From Porites lobata (Eukaryota > Cnidaria > Anthozoa > Scleractinia > Poritidae), in the NCBI GenBank assembly GCA_942486035.1, contig CALNXK010000099.1, positions 973,501 to 1,037,500 of the forward strand: a stretch of DNA of 64,000 nt. Reading direction: 5' to 3'. Both the position numbers and the translations under genes were made by a program. Below, in pieces: positions 37,545 to 49,307 of this stretch. The stretch's first letter is position 1. Every line of letters begins with the position of its first letter. The notes beneath the pieces were generated by a model. It was not told the origin of the DNA, searched no databases, and was given only the letters and a program-made list of their open reading frames with translations.

Positions 37545-37915
37545 TTAGCCATTACGACACCAAAAGGAGGATGATGAGGTTGTCGCTATATTCAGATCTC
37601 TCTTTACAGATAACCCACCCAGCTCAGACTGAAAGGTTGCCCACACCACCAGGGTCTAACTCCCCTACTCTTTTCGAATAGTTGTGTGGGTTCGTTTACG
37701 CCCCACAAGAACTATACAATTGAAAGTGCTGTGAGACTGGAGCTACGGTTTGCGGTCCTTATCCGAGAAGACTAGAAAAGCTAACCTTTTGCACATGTCA
37801 TTACAAAGGCGAAACTTTCTTGTCAGACCCTGAGTGTCGGTGTGGCCGTGATTTCAGTGAACCCGCGACTTCCCGCTCAGCATACCGGCACTCTCCCGAC
37901 TGAGCTAACAAGGCG
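37545..37915 (-). mobile_element. tRNA-derived SINE in TNF-like copy C
   Basis: Uninterrupted SINE at the shared intron position. It gives the empty site for the TA insertion seen in copy B. Confidence 0.75.
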
Positions 37916-38182
37916 GCAGTAAGGCAACTATGTTTCATCAATATTTTCATTGTCTTCCTAGAAACCCTACGGAATGTTGAAAGGATCTTTAACGGGAAGC
38001 AAGAAATACCCTGCAAACACAAGTAATAATTGACAACTCCTAAACGGTTATTAGTTTTTAGTGAAATCCAACTAGTGGTCTATTATCAATACAGATATCT
38101 GAAGTGATTGAAAAAGTATCAAGTGTTAACTATCAATTTTATTAGAGGTAGAAAGAAAAATGCAAACCATTTTTCGTAAAAC

Positions 38183-38375
38183 ATTTATTTATTTATTTAT
38201 TTATTTATAACAACTTTATTTGTAATAATCAATACAAAAAGGCTGCCATCAGGGAGGAACTGAATCCTCATGTAAGATGACCCGCTAAAAATATCTACAA
38301 AGCTATTAAGGAAATATAAGTCAGATAAAGACTGAGAACAATTAGGCTCCCTCCCCAAAAGCGTTGCCTGACACT
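38183..38375 (-). mobile_element. LINE 3' tail with (ATTT)n
   Basis: On the minus strand this ends with ATAAAGTTGTTATA followed by about six AAAT units. The end sequence is close to that of the LINE at 13209. It is a severely 5'-truncated insertion directly upstream of the domain exon of copy C. Confidence 0.6.
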
Positions 38376-38971
38376 AGCTACAGCTTAATTAACCCCTCGT
38401 GACTAACGTATTAATCACAGTAGCGTCGTCAATAATTGCAGAACTTATTCCTATTATTCTTCTTTCCCCTCAGTAATCACTGATTTTCAAATGGATATGG
38501 ACGAAAAACTCTACAAGTTCAGATATCTTTTGATGGGCGGTCAGTTGGAAGTGCAAGAGGAGGGAGTCTACTACGTCTTTGCCCAAGTTTTTTTTGAAAA
38601 TTATCCAGACGCTTCTTCAATCTACCATAACAGAGTGGAGCTTATTGTTGTCAGTTTGTCTTATTTCGAATCTAGCGTTGCGGTGATGCAAACACCCATC
38701 GGCAACCAAGCTGATTATGGTACAGAATCCTCCGGTGTAGTTGTGAAGCTGAATGTAGGTGATCGCATCGGCTTGAAGACCGTGTACGAAAGTAACATCT
38801 GGTTAACAAAACATCATACCTTCTTCGGCGCTTATAGAATCGATTAATTTGATGGGTGCTAAGCCTTAAGTCACGCAATATTTATTTCTCAATGAATGAA
38901 GCTATGCTGTTCTCATAACTCTTTTCCTAAGAAACAAAAATAGATTTGAAGCAGTACTTGAGTATTAAAAT

Positions 38972-40085
38972 ACAGTTGACTCCCGATAACCGGAAAAAAA
39001 AAATTTGTACTGTCGTTCGAAACGGATGTAGACAAAACTTGAACCCCCCCCCCCCCCTCTCTTCTGGACCCCCCTTTTTTACCCCTCATTTTTTCAAAAA
39101 ATAAAGAAATAATCAAAATATCCCATACCATCAGTGTGTCTTGCACTTTTTACCATGAAGTTCGAAAGGTCACCACAGAAAGTGCTTCCTAGATACCCAT
39201 TAATTTTCTATGGTTGTACTATAAGAATGACAAACGGCTATATCTCCATGCAGTATCCGCAAAACTTTGGGTGCTGGCAATGCAATGACTGTTCGCGACT
39301 TCGCTCGCGACGGCTAACGCTCACTACTACTCCAAACTCCCGCCATTTTGTACTTTAATCCCTTTGTTTCCATATCTCAAACCACTCTTGGATACCTTGT
39401 GGTGCCAACGTATAGTAAATTCAAAACACTGTTAGTGATTAGGATTAAGCACTGACCGTACTCATTAGTAAGGAATGACTTGTAACGGTTGGCTTCTATT
39501 TGGATTAGGGTTTTCGATATATTAGAAACAAATCGAACCTTCGCTCAGCAGTACGTAGATCCTCAGTGGGCTCGGGGCATGAGTAAGCGCCCACACAGAC
39601 TCTATGCTCTGGGGTAAAATCCGCTTACGCCGATGTCAATTTTTTACCTTTAAAATTGAAGAAACTTGCACTTTGACATTTTTTTGTTGAGCAGAAACTT
39701 AGAAATTTCATGTAAATATAAGTGAGAGGAAAAGTATATGGAACCCGGGGGGACCCAGTAAACACAATCGTGCTATGTGACCTTGTTGGTGTTGGTCAGC
39801 AGTAAAACTAAGATGGCAGAACAAAATAGCGGGAATTTGTATTGTAGTAGCAGTCGAGGCAATCGCCAAGTCGCGAGCAGTAATTGTATTAACAGCAGTG
39901 CACGCAAAGTTTTGCGGATACTTGCGTTATAGTAGTTTGTCAGCCTTATAGTACAACCATAGAAAATTAATGTGTAATTTGGCGGTCACCTGTCCAGCTT
40001 CATAGTAAACACCTAAAAAGTGCAAAACACATTGGAGTAATGAAGGTGAATTTAACCGGGTACGGTTTTCCACTAGAAAGACATA
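38972..40085. other. Non-coding stretch with transposon remnants
   Basis: A Tigger-like end (acagttgactcccgataaccgg) lies at about 38972, followed by a poly-A and a C-rich run (39043-39056). Inverted stretches around 39170-39350 and 39790-40020 share aagtgcaaaacacattgga- and ctatggttgtactata-type arms, which suggests a foldback element of about 850 bp. No gene is seen. Confidence 0.45.
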
Positions 40086-40262
40086 CAGTCAACTCTCTCT
40101 AAGACGAACACCTTTGGGACCGGCACTAAGTGTCCGTCTTAGAGAGATGTCCGTCTTATAGAGAGTCAAATAGAAGGAGCAAAGAAAGGTAGGGACCAAA
40201 TCTAGGTGTCCGTTTTACACAGGTGTCCGTCTTATAGAGGTGTCCGTCAAGAGAGAGTTGCC
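40086..40262. mobile_element. Pogo/Tigger-like MITE
   Basis: About 177 bp with inverted ends cagtcaactctctctaagac and gtcaagagagagttg, and several GTGTCCGTCTTA-type internal repeats. It has no coding capacity. Confidence 0.7.
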
Positions 40263-41131
40263 TGTAAACAGAAATGTTGCCACTTACGATTGGTTACTTC
40301 CAATTTCACTGATGTGATCATGTCATTCGTGTAAGGACAAAGAAAAATATCGAGTGCGAAACTTTCCAGACGTTTTGGAACCGTGGGGCAAAATGCTTTA
40401 GTTACTCATCTAAACACAAAATGCAGCCAAACGTTGCTATTCAGTAATGTATTCCGCCGCAAAATAATTAACAATTGTCTGTGGTGAGGAGGTCAATTAT
40501 TCGGCTGAGGCAAATAATTGATCCACGAGACGCTGACAAATCACGGTATTTTGCGATAACCGAGTTCGATAATTGTTTTATCATTCGATCACCGAGTTTG
40601 TTTTTTTAATGAATATCCTCCGGAAGCGAAGCGATCTGCCATTTTCACGCAAGAGCGATCGCTAGAAGGAGAAAAGCACGGATTCCTTTACGCATGTGTA
40701 GAAAATTATTTGCAGCTAAACACTTAAGCCAAACAAAGTTGGACGGCATTGCGCATGAGTAAACCATTATTTGTAGGCAGTTATTTGCGTTACTCCTATA
40801 TTAAGATCTCTCCTTACCCTAACCCACCCAGCCCAGAAAAGGTTAGCCACACCACCGGGGTCTACGTCCCTACTCTTTTTGAACAGTGGTGTGGGTTCTT
40901 TTGCGTCCCACAAGAACCAGATAAGTGAAAGTGTTGTGAGACGGGACCTATGGTGATCTATGGTTTTTCGTCCTTATCCGAGAAGACAAGAAAGTCTAAA
41001 CGTTTGAACATGTTTTTACATAGGCAGCATTTTCTTATCAGTTATATAAAGCCCTTAAGTGTTGGTCTGACCTGGAATTGAACCAACAAGAAGCATGCAA
41101 AAATATTGCTAAAAAGGTTCATTCGAATGGT

Positions 41132-41238
<107 letters not shown>

Positions 41239-41667
41239 TTAACCAATACTTGCAGCCCGAAGGCTGAATTGTGTATTTACAAATGATTGAACTGATAAAA
41301 TGCGTATATGAAACTAAGTACAGTAAATATAAAAGTATAAAAAAAATATGAGAAAAGGACTAAAAATCTACGTATATATATTATCGATGCAGGATCTAAT
41401 AATAAAACTGTTTCTAAAACGATCTGTCTTGCATTTAGGTACGACGAAGAGCCTGTTGCACCTTAGGGCATAACGTGACGGTCCACTAAATTGTATTAAC
41501 CTGTTCAGACAGTGTTCAGGGTCCTTTACAATGGTGTCGAAAGTATTACTACACAGCCCCGTGATGAAATCTACAATAGGGACAATGTTCACTAGTTCAA
41601 TGGTCTCCTGGTAGGGCAGTCCTGGGCATATTATAGACATTGCCCGCTTCTCAACTCGCATCAACTC
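41239..41667 (-). mobile_element. 5'-truncated LINE, C-terminal coding end
   Basis: The minus-strand frame 41368-41664 encodes RVEKRAMSIICPGL, DPEHCLNRLI and a basic VPKCKTDRFRNSF ending, which is typical of the C-terminus of coral LINE reverse-transcriptase proteins. Together with the microsatellite tail it is flanked by a short duplication, tcgaat (about 41124-41129 and 41665-41672), and interrupts a repeat whose empty sites are readable at about 15870 and 23125. Confidence 0.75.
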
Positions 41668-41751
41668 GAATAGTTACACAAAGTATTTGATAGACGGACT
41701 CACGTAACAGGTGTCTCAATAATTAGCTCTAGGAGAAAAAAGAATTATCTA

Positions 41752-42624
41752 GTACCTTATTGCTATTTATTTTTTCGGGTCTTTGATTTCGCGTTTTTCG
41801 CGATTGTAAAAAATCGCGAAATTAAAGACCCGGGAAAATAAATCCTCGCGAAATTTAAAACCCATATAGAAAGTTCAAATAACAATTAACATTGTAATAG
41901 CAACGATATGTATCAACAAACACAAATTGCTTGCTGGTTTTACTGGTAAGCTCCATTTTGTATCTTCCATTGTGAAATGACGTTAGTTTGCAAAGATTTC
42001 AGGCATGGCTTGTTCCAGTTAATTTAATTTTCTTCAAGGTTCAGACTTTTAAAAGCAAATGAAGTTGAGAACGCATTAATCCCGACGGGGGGGATATTCC
42101 CTGTAATGGCCTATACGGGGAGGCTCCGCCAGCAGGGGGTACCTTCTTCACTTCTACTCATTGAAGTATACGAAAAGGTAGGACAATCTGTCATTTGGGT
42201 CTGTGAAAGGGCTCAAAGGGCTAACAGATGAATTTTATGGCTTTAGAAAGTCGAGAAAACGTTCCATGGTATTTTTGTGATTGATTCCTATTTAAAATAT
42301 TTAACAGTGCATTTACAGCAGTTAAAAGGGATGCAAAGTTCTAAACAAGGTATGTGAAAGGGGCCACCATTTGTCAATAGAAGGTGTACGAAAAGGGTAC
42401 CTCTTTCTTGAAAAATGGCATATAAAAGGGTAACGGGTTGGACCTCCGGAAGGAGCCTCCCCTCATAAAAATTTGTTGAGTACCCTCTCGGGGCTTAAAT
42501 CGCGAAATTTAACGCCCTTTTTACATGTTTACTTGTTAAAATCGCTAAAATAAAACCACGCCCAAATACTATCTGCCCAAAATCGCGAGATTAAGAGTAC
42601 CAGCGAAATAAAGTACCAATAAGG
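41752..42624. mobile_element. MITE with TACCTTATTG termini, copy 3, interrupted
   Basis: Ends agtaccttattg and gtaccaataagg are as in copy 2. A foreign block of about 410 bp sits at 42083-42492. Confidence 0.7.
42083..42492. mobile_element. Short element nested in a MITE
   Basis: Absent from the other copies of the host MITE, where aacgtttaaatcgcg is continuous (about 23540). Ends show imperfect inverted similarity (cccgacggggg with GGGGAGGCTCC, and GGAGCCTCCCC with cctctcgggg). It is non-coding. Confidence 0.6.
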
Positions 42625-43061
42625 AATGAAAAAAGGAGTAGAACCTCGGAAAGCCTAATTTAGTATTTAATCCATTGTTTACATATTGTGTGCATATTAT
42701 GTAAGATTCCTTTTTTTGTCTCTGAAGATACTGATTAAAAAAATAATCCAGTGTTTTGCCGTTCGACGTATTTTCTTATACGCGTGAACTGCGACCCCAA
42801 TTTATCAAAGACCTCACTCCCACAAACGACCCGAGATGTTAAAGACATTTAGTTTTATTAATTTCTTTGAATTCGTTGACACAGTTTACTCACGTTACTC
42901 AGCTGTTCATACTGTTTGTTGATGCTTAAAAAATAAGTCCATTGTCAAGCTGGAAAAAGTCGCGATTCTCTCTTTTACATATTTATTTGTTTTTTATTAT
43001 TATCTTTTAACTTTATTTTATTACAATTATTCTTATTTTTTTTCCTTCACCTTTTTCAAGT

Positions 43062-43149
43062 TACCCTGCGAGCAGAGGCTACATTTTCGCGGTATGAGCT
43101 GGCACACGCCAGCTCATACCGCGAAAATGTAGCCTCTGCTCGCAGGGTA
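43062..43149. repeat. Perfect 42 bp palindrome with 4 bp loop
   Basis: The arm starting taccctgcgagcagaggcta is exactly complementary to the arm ending tagcctctgctcgcagggta. The loop is acac. It is GC-rich against an AT-rich background. Confidence 0.9.
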
Positions 43150-43179
43150 TTTTGAAGTACGCTCGTGCGTATGGTGCGT

Positions 43180-43291
43180 TAGCCTGCGAAAACATCAGTT
43201 TCTCCTCGCTCTTCGCCGCTGAGGACGTTTCGCGAGGAGGAAACGTCCCCAGCGGCGAAGAGCGAGGAGAAACGGATGTTTTCGCAGGCTA
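43180..43291. mobile_element. Palindromic mini-element with 9 bp target duplication
   Basis: About 112 bp with ends tagcctgcgaaaacat and atgttttcgcaggcta and nearly complete self-complementarity. It is flanked by the exact 9 bp repeat atggtgcgt (43171-43179 and 43292-43300), which shows it inserted as a unit. Confidence 0.85.
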
Positions 43292-45198
43292 ATGGTGCGT
43301 ACAGATAGCTACGCCCCTGACAGTGTATCTCCCTGTTTCAATACGAAGTTGATGATTACCTAGACGGAATTTATTAATAGGAGATCAGTGAAGATAATTT
43401 TTTATTGCATCTAGAAATTCAATTCTGTTGCTATCTCTTTTGATTTTTTAGAGGTAGCAACAGAATTGAATTTTTACAACACTTAAAAGTATTGTAAAAA
43501 TTTAGTTTTCTGTTCGAGGCAATAGAATGGAGAGTTGGTGGTCGATCAAGGCTTTTGACAAATTTGGAGCGACATTGGATGAACTATATTTATCACATTA
43601 ACATTTTTATCTTTTGTGATATGCTTGGCTTATTCAGTTCAGCCATATCCATTGTAAACACCAGTGTTTTGCGATATAATCATCAGGCAAGTTTTGTTAG
43701 TAAATCCAAAATTTTAAATAATTGCGGAAAAGTCAAATTCAAGGATAATCTACCGAGTTCATTTCTGGCAGCAACGTTTCGGCATTGTTTGTTTACTCCT
43801 AATGACTGTTTACAAAGGAAGATATGAGTTTTCTCAATAATATCTCAATAATACACGATACGCGAAAAGACAGGTTTTGAAATTCAGACCAGGGGCATAC
43901 TAACCTCCCTCAGAGAGCCTCATGGCTTCCTAGTCTATATGTATTCCCCTTTCCAAACCTTTTATCTTGCACTCACAATTCTAGTTCTTTTCCAACAAAA
44001 ATTCCACCAATTTAATTGTTGTCGGAAATATGAAATATAGTCAATTTATGAATTGCTATAAGGAAATATGATTGCAAGTATTGTCAACTCTGATCTCACC
44101 TGTTGAGGAACACTAAGGGGCCGACCTATTCTCTATAAGAACACTCCCTGCCGGTCTCAGCAACAGGCCAGTATTTTAATTTACATCTTATAAAACAGTC
44201 TGTATTCAAGATTAAAAAAAAAAAAAGAAAGAAAGGCCGGACTTAAATGTTTAAAGAAAACAAAACAAGGACATTACGATAAGTGACAAAGTTAGAAGCA
44301 ACTACAGTAACAAAATAGGTAACTTCAAGAAAATGAGTTCAATCAACTTGTCAAAGCCATTTGTTTACTGATGGTTTTTGCCCATGAATATGTATTGCTG
44401 TCTTAATCGTTTGTTTGTCAGCGATAGTTAACGCTGTGACAAACTCAAGGCCTCACTTAAGTAGAGCAGGTAAACCTTTTATCCTGGAAAGTAACACAGT
44501 GTTAAATCTGCTAAAGAGGTTGATTTGAAAGGTCACACCACAGGAATTGATCCACAGACTTACTGGCGGGCATAAATAATTAACTATTGGAGTAAAAAGG
44601 ATTATCAATAAAAAAAATATCAGACAGGCCTCCGAAATCCCCCTTAGATAAGACACTTTAGCATTTTAGTGTGTCTTATAATTGTACGTTTAATTTGTGT
44701 CCTCACACAAGTGTCAACTATCAAAAGATCTTGCTTCCACAATCGACCTTAGACCTAAACATTTGGTCACAAAAGTAATTGAAAATACGACTTGTTGACT
44801 CAGTTTAAAAAAGTTTACCCGGCTGTGCAAACCTTTTGTTCAAACTCAAAGATAATTTAAACTGCCAAGCAAGAAAAAGTAACGGTTCTCATTTAAATGC
44901 CACCGTAAAGCACCTTGATTGGATATTCCAAGCTTTATTAGCCTCGTAGCTAACCTCAGTCGTATATCAGAAGCTCTTTCTCATACCTGTTTTACCTCTC
45001 GTCTCGAAAACAATCGCATTTGAGCCATTTTTAAAAGTACGGATATTTTAAACGTGAAAACATTTTCAACGATGACTTTGTAAAAGAAGTTTAACAATCA
45101 CAAATCCTGTCAATGGCTTGACCGACAAACCTAACATTTTTTTTTTCCATCGTAGATACTGAACAAGTTCTCAGTTTTGGGTGCGACGAGTGTAAATT

Positions 45199-47366
45199 AT
45201 GTTGCGACAAGCTGTTTTCCTCTGTTTACTTCTGGCTGGGATGGCGGTAGCTCAGGTAGATAATATCCAGATTTTTGTTTTAACGGGTGTTGCTAGTTCC
45301 ATTCCACCTTATAAGGTGGAGTGGAAATGGAGAATCGGAAGTGAAAGATGTCTACCAAGATTTTGTAAATTTGACTCGTTAGCTGTGATTCAAATCCTGT
45401 GGGTTCTTGTAAAACATTACGCAATAAAGAAACTTGTTGCGTCTAATTTGTATGCAGAAATAATTAGCCTGTGTAGCAGGCGTTTTTTCCAAGAAAACAA
45501 TATGTTTTCCTCCCTTCCTTTCCCCCTCATCACATACCGCGATAGTCTCCCAGATCGCTCAGTTCTCGCACAACTCTGTCTCATTTTTCACGCCCGGTTA
45601 AAAAAGGACTGCATTATGCAGGCAATCAATTAAAAACTTCAAGAAATAAGAAACGGGGGGCACTGAAAAAAGAAGAAAGTAATCTGATAAATGGAACCTA
45701 CACATTTAAAATGCCAGATGGTTTAAGGCTAAACAGTTAACAACTTTTAACACGAATCCGCCTATGGTCAGATATGACCACATATAGTTACATATTGCAA
45801 AGCTTTTGAAACTTCGCATAATTTATACACATACACTGGTAGCCATTACGACACGAAAAGGAGGATCATGAGGTTGCCGCTATATTAAGATCTCTCCTTA
45901 CAGATATATCCACCCAGTCCAGGAAAGGCTGGCCACACCACCGGGGTCTAAATCCCCTACTCTTTTTGAATAGTTGTGTGGGTTCTTCCACGTCCCAGAA
46001 GAACTATACAAGTGAAATTGCTGTGAGACGGGAGCTACGGCTTTCCGTCCTTATCTGAGAAGACTAGAAAGTCTAAACTTTTGCACATGTCATTACAAAG
46101 GTAAAACTTTCTTCTCAGTTATTTAAAGACCCTGAGTGTTGGTCTGGCCGGGATACGATTTGAACTCGCGACCTCCCGCTCGGCACACCGGCACTCTCCC
46201 AACTTAGCTAACAAGGCGGCAGTAAGGCAACTATGTTTCATCATTATTTTGTCTTCCTAGAATGCCTACGGAATGTTGAAAGGAACTTTAACAGGGAGCA
46301 AGAAATACCCAGCAAACACAAGTAATAATTAACAACTCCTGAATGGTTATTAGTTTTAAAGGGGCTATCTCACTAGGATATTGCTGTTTAAGGTCAATTT
46401 TGTGCTCAAGTCATTACTTAGTACCCTATACCCATACAAAAAATCCTGCGGTGTAGAATTATAAAGAATATACCCAAACTTTCATCAGGAAGCACTAACC
46501 ATAATAATTTGTTGGTGATTTTTGTAGGAATAACATGAACACTTAAAAAAAAAATGGCCCAACTATTACAAGTTTCAATCCATGTCCATCTTTGACATCC
46601 GATCCTTGAATATAGTCTTTTAGCTTTTAAAAAAGATAGTAAATAACGTGGTTTTGCTCCTTTTAAGTTGCAAATCCTAGAATGGTCATAGTTTCAATCA
46701 CTTATAAAATTCGTAGTCGACTGTTCTCAGATGTTTTACGAAAAAGATTTTGCATTTTTCTTTCTACCGCTAATATAATTGACAATTAACACCTGATTCT
46801 TTTTCAATCATTCCAGATACTATAAACTTACCAAATATCACGCGCTAGCTAAGACTGAGGTAATTGTCATTCCAGTCCACCATAAAAATCCCCGCTCAAC
46901 TGACACTAGCTAGCTTAAACAACCCCTCGTAACTAACGTATTTTTCAATGGCAGTGGCGTCGTTAATAGCAGAATTTGTTTCTATTCTCCTTCTTTACCC
47001 CCAGTAATCACTGATTTTCAAATGGATGCAACAAACTACAAGTTCTCCCTAGTAAGCGGTCAGATGGAAGTGCAACAGGAGGGAGTCTACTATGTCTTTG
47101 CCCAAGTTTTTTTTGAAAATTATCCAGACGCTCCTTCAATCTACCATAACAGAGTGGAGCTTACTGTCAATGGAGTTCGCGTAGCGCTGATGCAAACACC
47201 CATAGGCAACCATGCAGATTATGGTACAGAATCGTCCGGCGCAGTGGTGAAGCTGAATGTAGGTGATCGCATCGGCTTGAAGACCGTGTACGAAAGTTTC
47301 ATCTGGTTAACAGGCGATCTTACCTTCTTTGGCGCTTATAGAATCGATTTATCAGATGAATGCTAA
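45199..47366 (+). pseudogene. TNF-like ligand copy D, frame broken near start of domain exon
   Basis: Exon 1 (45199-45255) encodes the signal peptide MLRQAVFLCLLLAGMAVAQ, with an acceptor (ccatcgtag, 45155) before the 5' UTR and a GT donor after it. The domain exon begins at 46876 after cattccag. It has the same first codons as copy A, but an 11 bp gain after CTAGCT brings a stop at 46930-46932. In the shifted frame the rest is open to TAA at 47364-47366 and keeps GVYYVFAQVFF, GDRIGLKTVYES and FFGAYRID. The 8-T run is intact and AATAAA is kept at 47503-47508. The downstream frame looks well preserved, so a small splicing change or sequence error could make this gene functional. Called disrupted on the sequence as given. 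Confidence 0.55.
45842..46218 (-). mobile_element. tRNA-derived SINE in TNF-like copy D
   Basis: Complete copy at the shared intron position. On the minus strand the B-box-like part reads GAGTTCAAATCGTATCC and the A box lies near 46200-46210. Confidence 0.75.
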
Positions 47367-47502
47367 GCCTAAAGTCACGCAATATTTATTACTCAATGAA
47401 TGAAGCTATGTTGTTCTCATAAACAACTATATATTTTCCTTAGAAACAAAAATAGATTTGAAGCATTACTTGAGTAAATATAATCCATTGTGAGATGGTT
47501 AA

Positions 47503-47508
47503 AATAAA
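47503..47508 (+). terminator. Polyadenylation signal after TNF-like copy D
   Basis: AATAAA about 137 bp after the stop, in the conserved gttaaaataaaaaggtc context. Confidence 0.5.
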
Positions 47509-47590
47509 AAGGTCATTTACTGGACGCAAGTCAACTTGTGTTATCGTTTTCTTTTCACGGCTATCTCCGTTTGAATGCTTAAAATTTCAA

Positions 47591-48977
47591 GAAAGAAAAC
47601 ATCAAAAGCAAAATAAGCTCCGAAGAAAGAAGAGATAGGCTCAAGGTACAGTGTAATCACGTGGCACATTTTGTAGATCCTGGTTCTTAGCTCAGTTTCT
47701 CATTGATAAAAAGGCCAAGATTGAGGCCAGCGCCATTTTAGCCAGGTATAAGCAGGGTAACGCAGCCTGCACCCCAGTCGGTGCACCCTGCAGAATAAAC
47801 TGCAGAGTATCTTTGATGCAGGGAAGTTAGTTAGAGAACCACGGGATAACATAGGGTAGTGGGCAATTAGTTGGCGATAGAGTAGTATACGTGTTGAGCT
47901 ACAATTGGCATTTCAAAGCGCCCAACTTGCTGCCCTTAAAGTAATGAAGGGGAATTTAACTGGGTGCGGTTTTCCACTGAATAAATATGCGCAGAAATGT
48001 TTCCACTTACGATTGGTCACTTCCTCCATTCCACTGATTTGAACATGTCATTCGTGTAAGGACAAAAAGTGCTAGATAATTGCCGTGACGAAAACTTGCT
48101 TGGTGAAGATGATAGAATACAATTTTTTGGACCATTTTAAATGGTAGAAAAAAAATGTTGTGGCTTTTTTTTTTGCAGAATGGTAAGCCAAGCAGCGCCA
48201 CTAGTTTGGTTTTTCCGGTTCTTTACCAGGTACAAAAAGCTTTCGGAAAATACGGTTGGAAAATAAAAAAGAACACGACTTTTTGGGTCGTCCCAGTGGA
48301 AAATCTCCTTGAGAAACGAAAAATCGGAAAAGGTAGTCCTGTTTTACCGGATGGAATGCTTCGGATGGAAATTCCTACCGCGTGTTCCTTTTCTTCAAAG
48401 CAAGAGAGGATAAAGCTCTATACTCTCCGGTTCAAAGCTATCTTTGATAACGGTAAAGGGAAATGATTTATACACGATTCCATAATAAAATTTGCCAGTC
48501 CGGAATTTTGCTTACCACAGTTGCCCAAACTGTAAACGCACCGGCTTTCCCTTAAAAAATGGTAAAGAGGCTCCGTTTTTTGCCATTCGTCTTAAGCGGC
48601 AAGCTTGAGTCAGGTGATATCCGGTCGCAAATTCAACGAGGTGGACGACTGTGAAGTAGGCTACTGCAATCTATTTTCTACTCAAACAAAGCCGAGAATG
48701 ACATTCGTTATACCGGGTTTTCTTATCTCGAGGTTTTACTCTACGAAGTCATTTATGAGCAGCTATTATTACCAAGCGACTATGAATCCAGGAGTAGTTC
48801 CTATATAACAATGTTTTAAGCCTTCATTGGCATTTTCATTCATTTTTCCAAATTCCGGTCTCAATACTAAAGAACTAAATGCTACCTTGGGTCTAATGCC
48901 CTTCATTTATATGCGTAAACTTTACCCCGCCCTATTTAAATAATTATTTTAATTTAAATGCGTCCGTACACACAGTT
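47591..48977. other. Non-coding stretch
   Basis: No gene is supported. The plus-strand frame 48155-48466 (103 codons) is basic, has no family match I recognise, and reads like repeat-derived sequence. Confidence 0.4.
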
Positions 48978-49287
48978 CAGGGGCACCCAACGAGAATATA
49001 GTTCAAAACCACTTAAACTTATAATTGTTAAACGTATTTCAGTATTTAAACGATTGCTATAGGCATATTTCTATCCCCTAAAAATTTTTCACCTGTTAGG
49101 ATTTCCTAACTGAAAGTCCAGTGATTCGAAAATTATAGGGCAATGGGCAATTATACCATTTTTAGATGTTCGAAAATCCTAGGAGATGCAGGCAAGTAAA
49201 AAATTTTACAACAAATGTTCCGAAAATCTAGATCTCAAATCGTCTTCCGAACAGATATTTTCCGAAAATTGACGTTGGGTGCCCCTG
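48978..49287 (+). mobile_element. MITE, CAGGGGCACCCAACG family, copy 4 (shortened)
   Basis: A 310 bp element with both ends intact and a perfect 6 bp duplication acagtt at 48972-48977 and 49288-49293. It is shorter than the other copies by an internal deletion of about 90 bp. Confidence 0.88.
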
Positions 49288-49307
49288 ACAGTTACGACTA
49301 GACGCTG

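Larger units (their letters stand above)
36927..38847 (+). pseudogene. TNF-like ligand copy C, probably disrupted
   Basis: Exon 1 (36927-36986) is open and encodes a 20-residue signal peptide ending GLAVAQ. The domain exon is open from about 38461 to TAA at 38845-38847 and has GVYYVFAQVFF and FFGAYRID. It also has a few extra residues after HNRVEL compared with copies A and D. Its 5' end is damaged. A LINE tail (38183-38375) replaces the acceptor and the first strand seen in A, and a 4 bp deletion near ACTAACGTATTAATC shifts the frame relative to A and D. At its 3' end the conserved polyadenylation stretch is cut off by a Tigger-like remnant near 38970. A product starting at an internal ATG (38491) is possible but would lack the signal peptide. 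Confidence 0.65.
43317..47590 (+). repeat. Duplicon carrying TNF-like copy D
   Basis: Direct match to the right inverted-repeat arm from about 24625 to 30370 and, in part, to 35870-38960 (copy C). It starts at cagtgtatctccctgtttca, a boundary seen also at 24629. Confidence 0.75.

Noticed and set aside
45199..45633. A 144-codon frame starting with the copy D signal peptide
   Set aside because: It is read-through from exon 1 into intron sequence; the GT donor at 45256 and the equivalent exons of other copies show the true border.
48155..48466. A 103-codon plus-strand frame
   Set aside because: No recognisable family, no start context, and it lies in repeat-like sequence.
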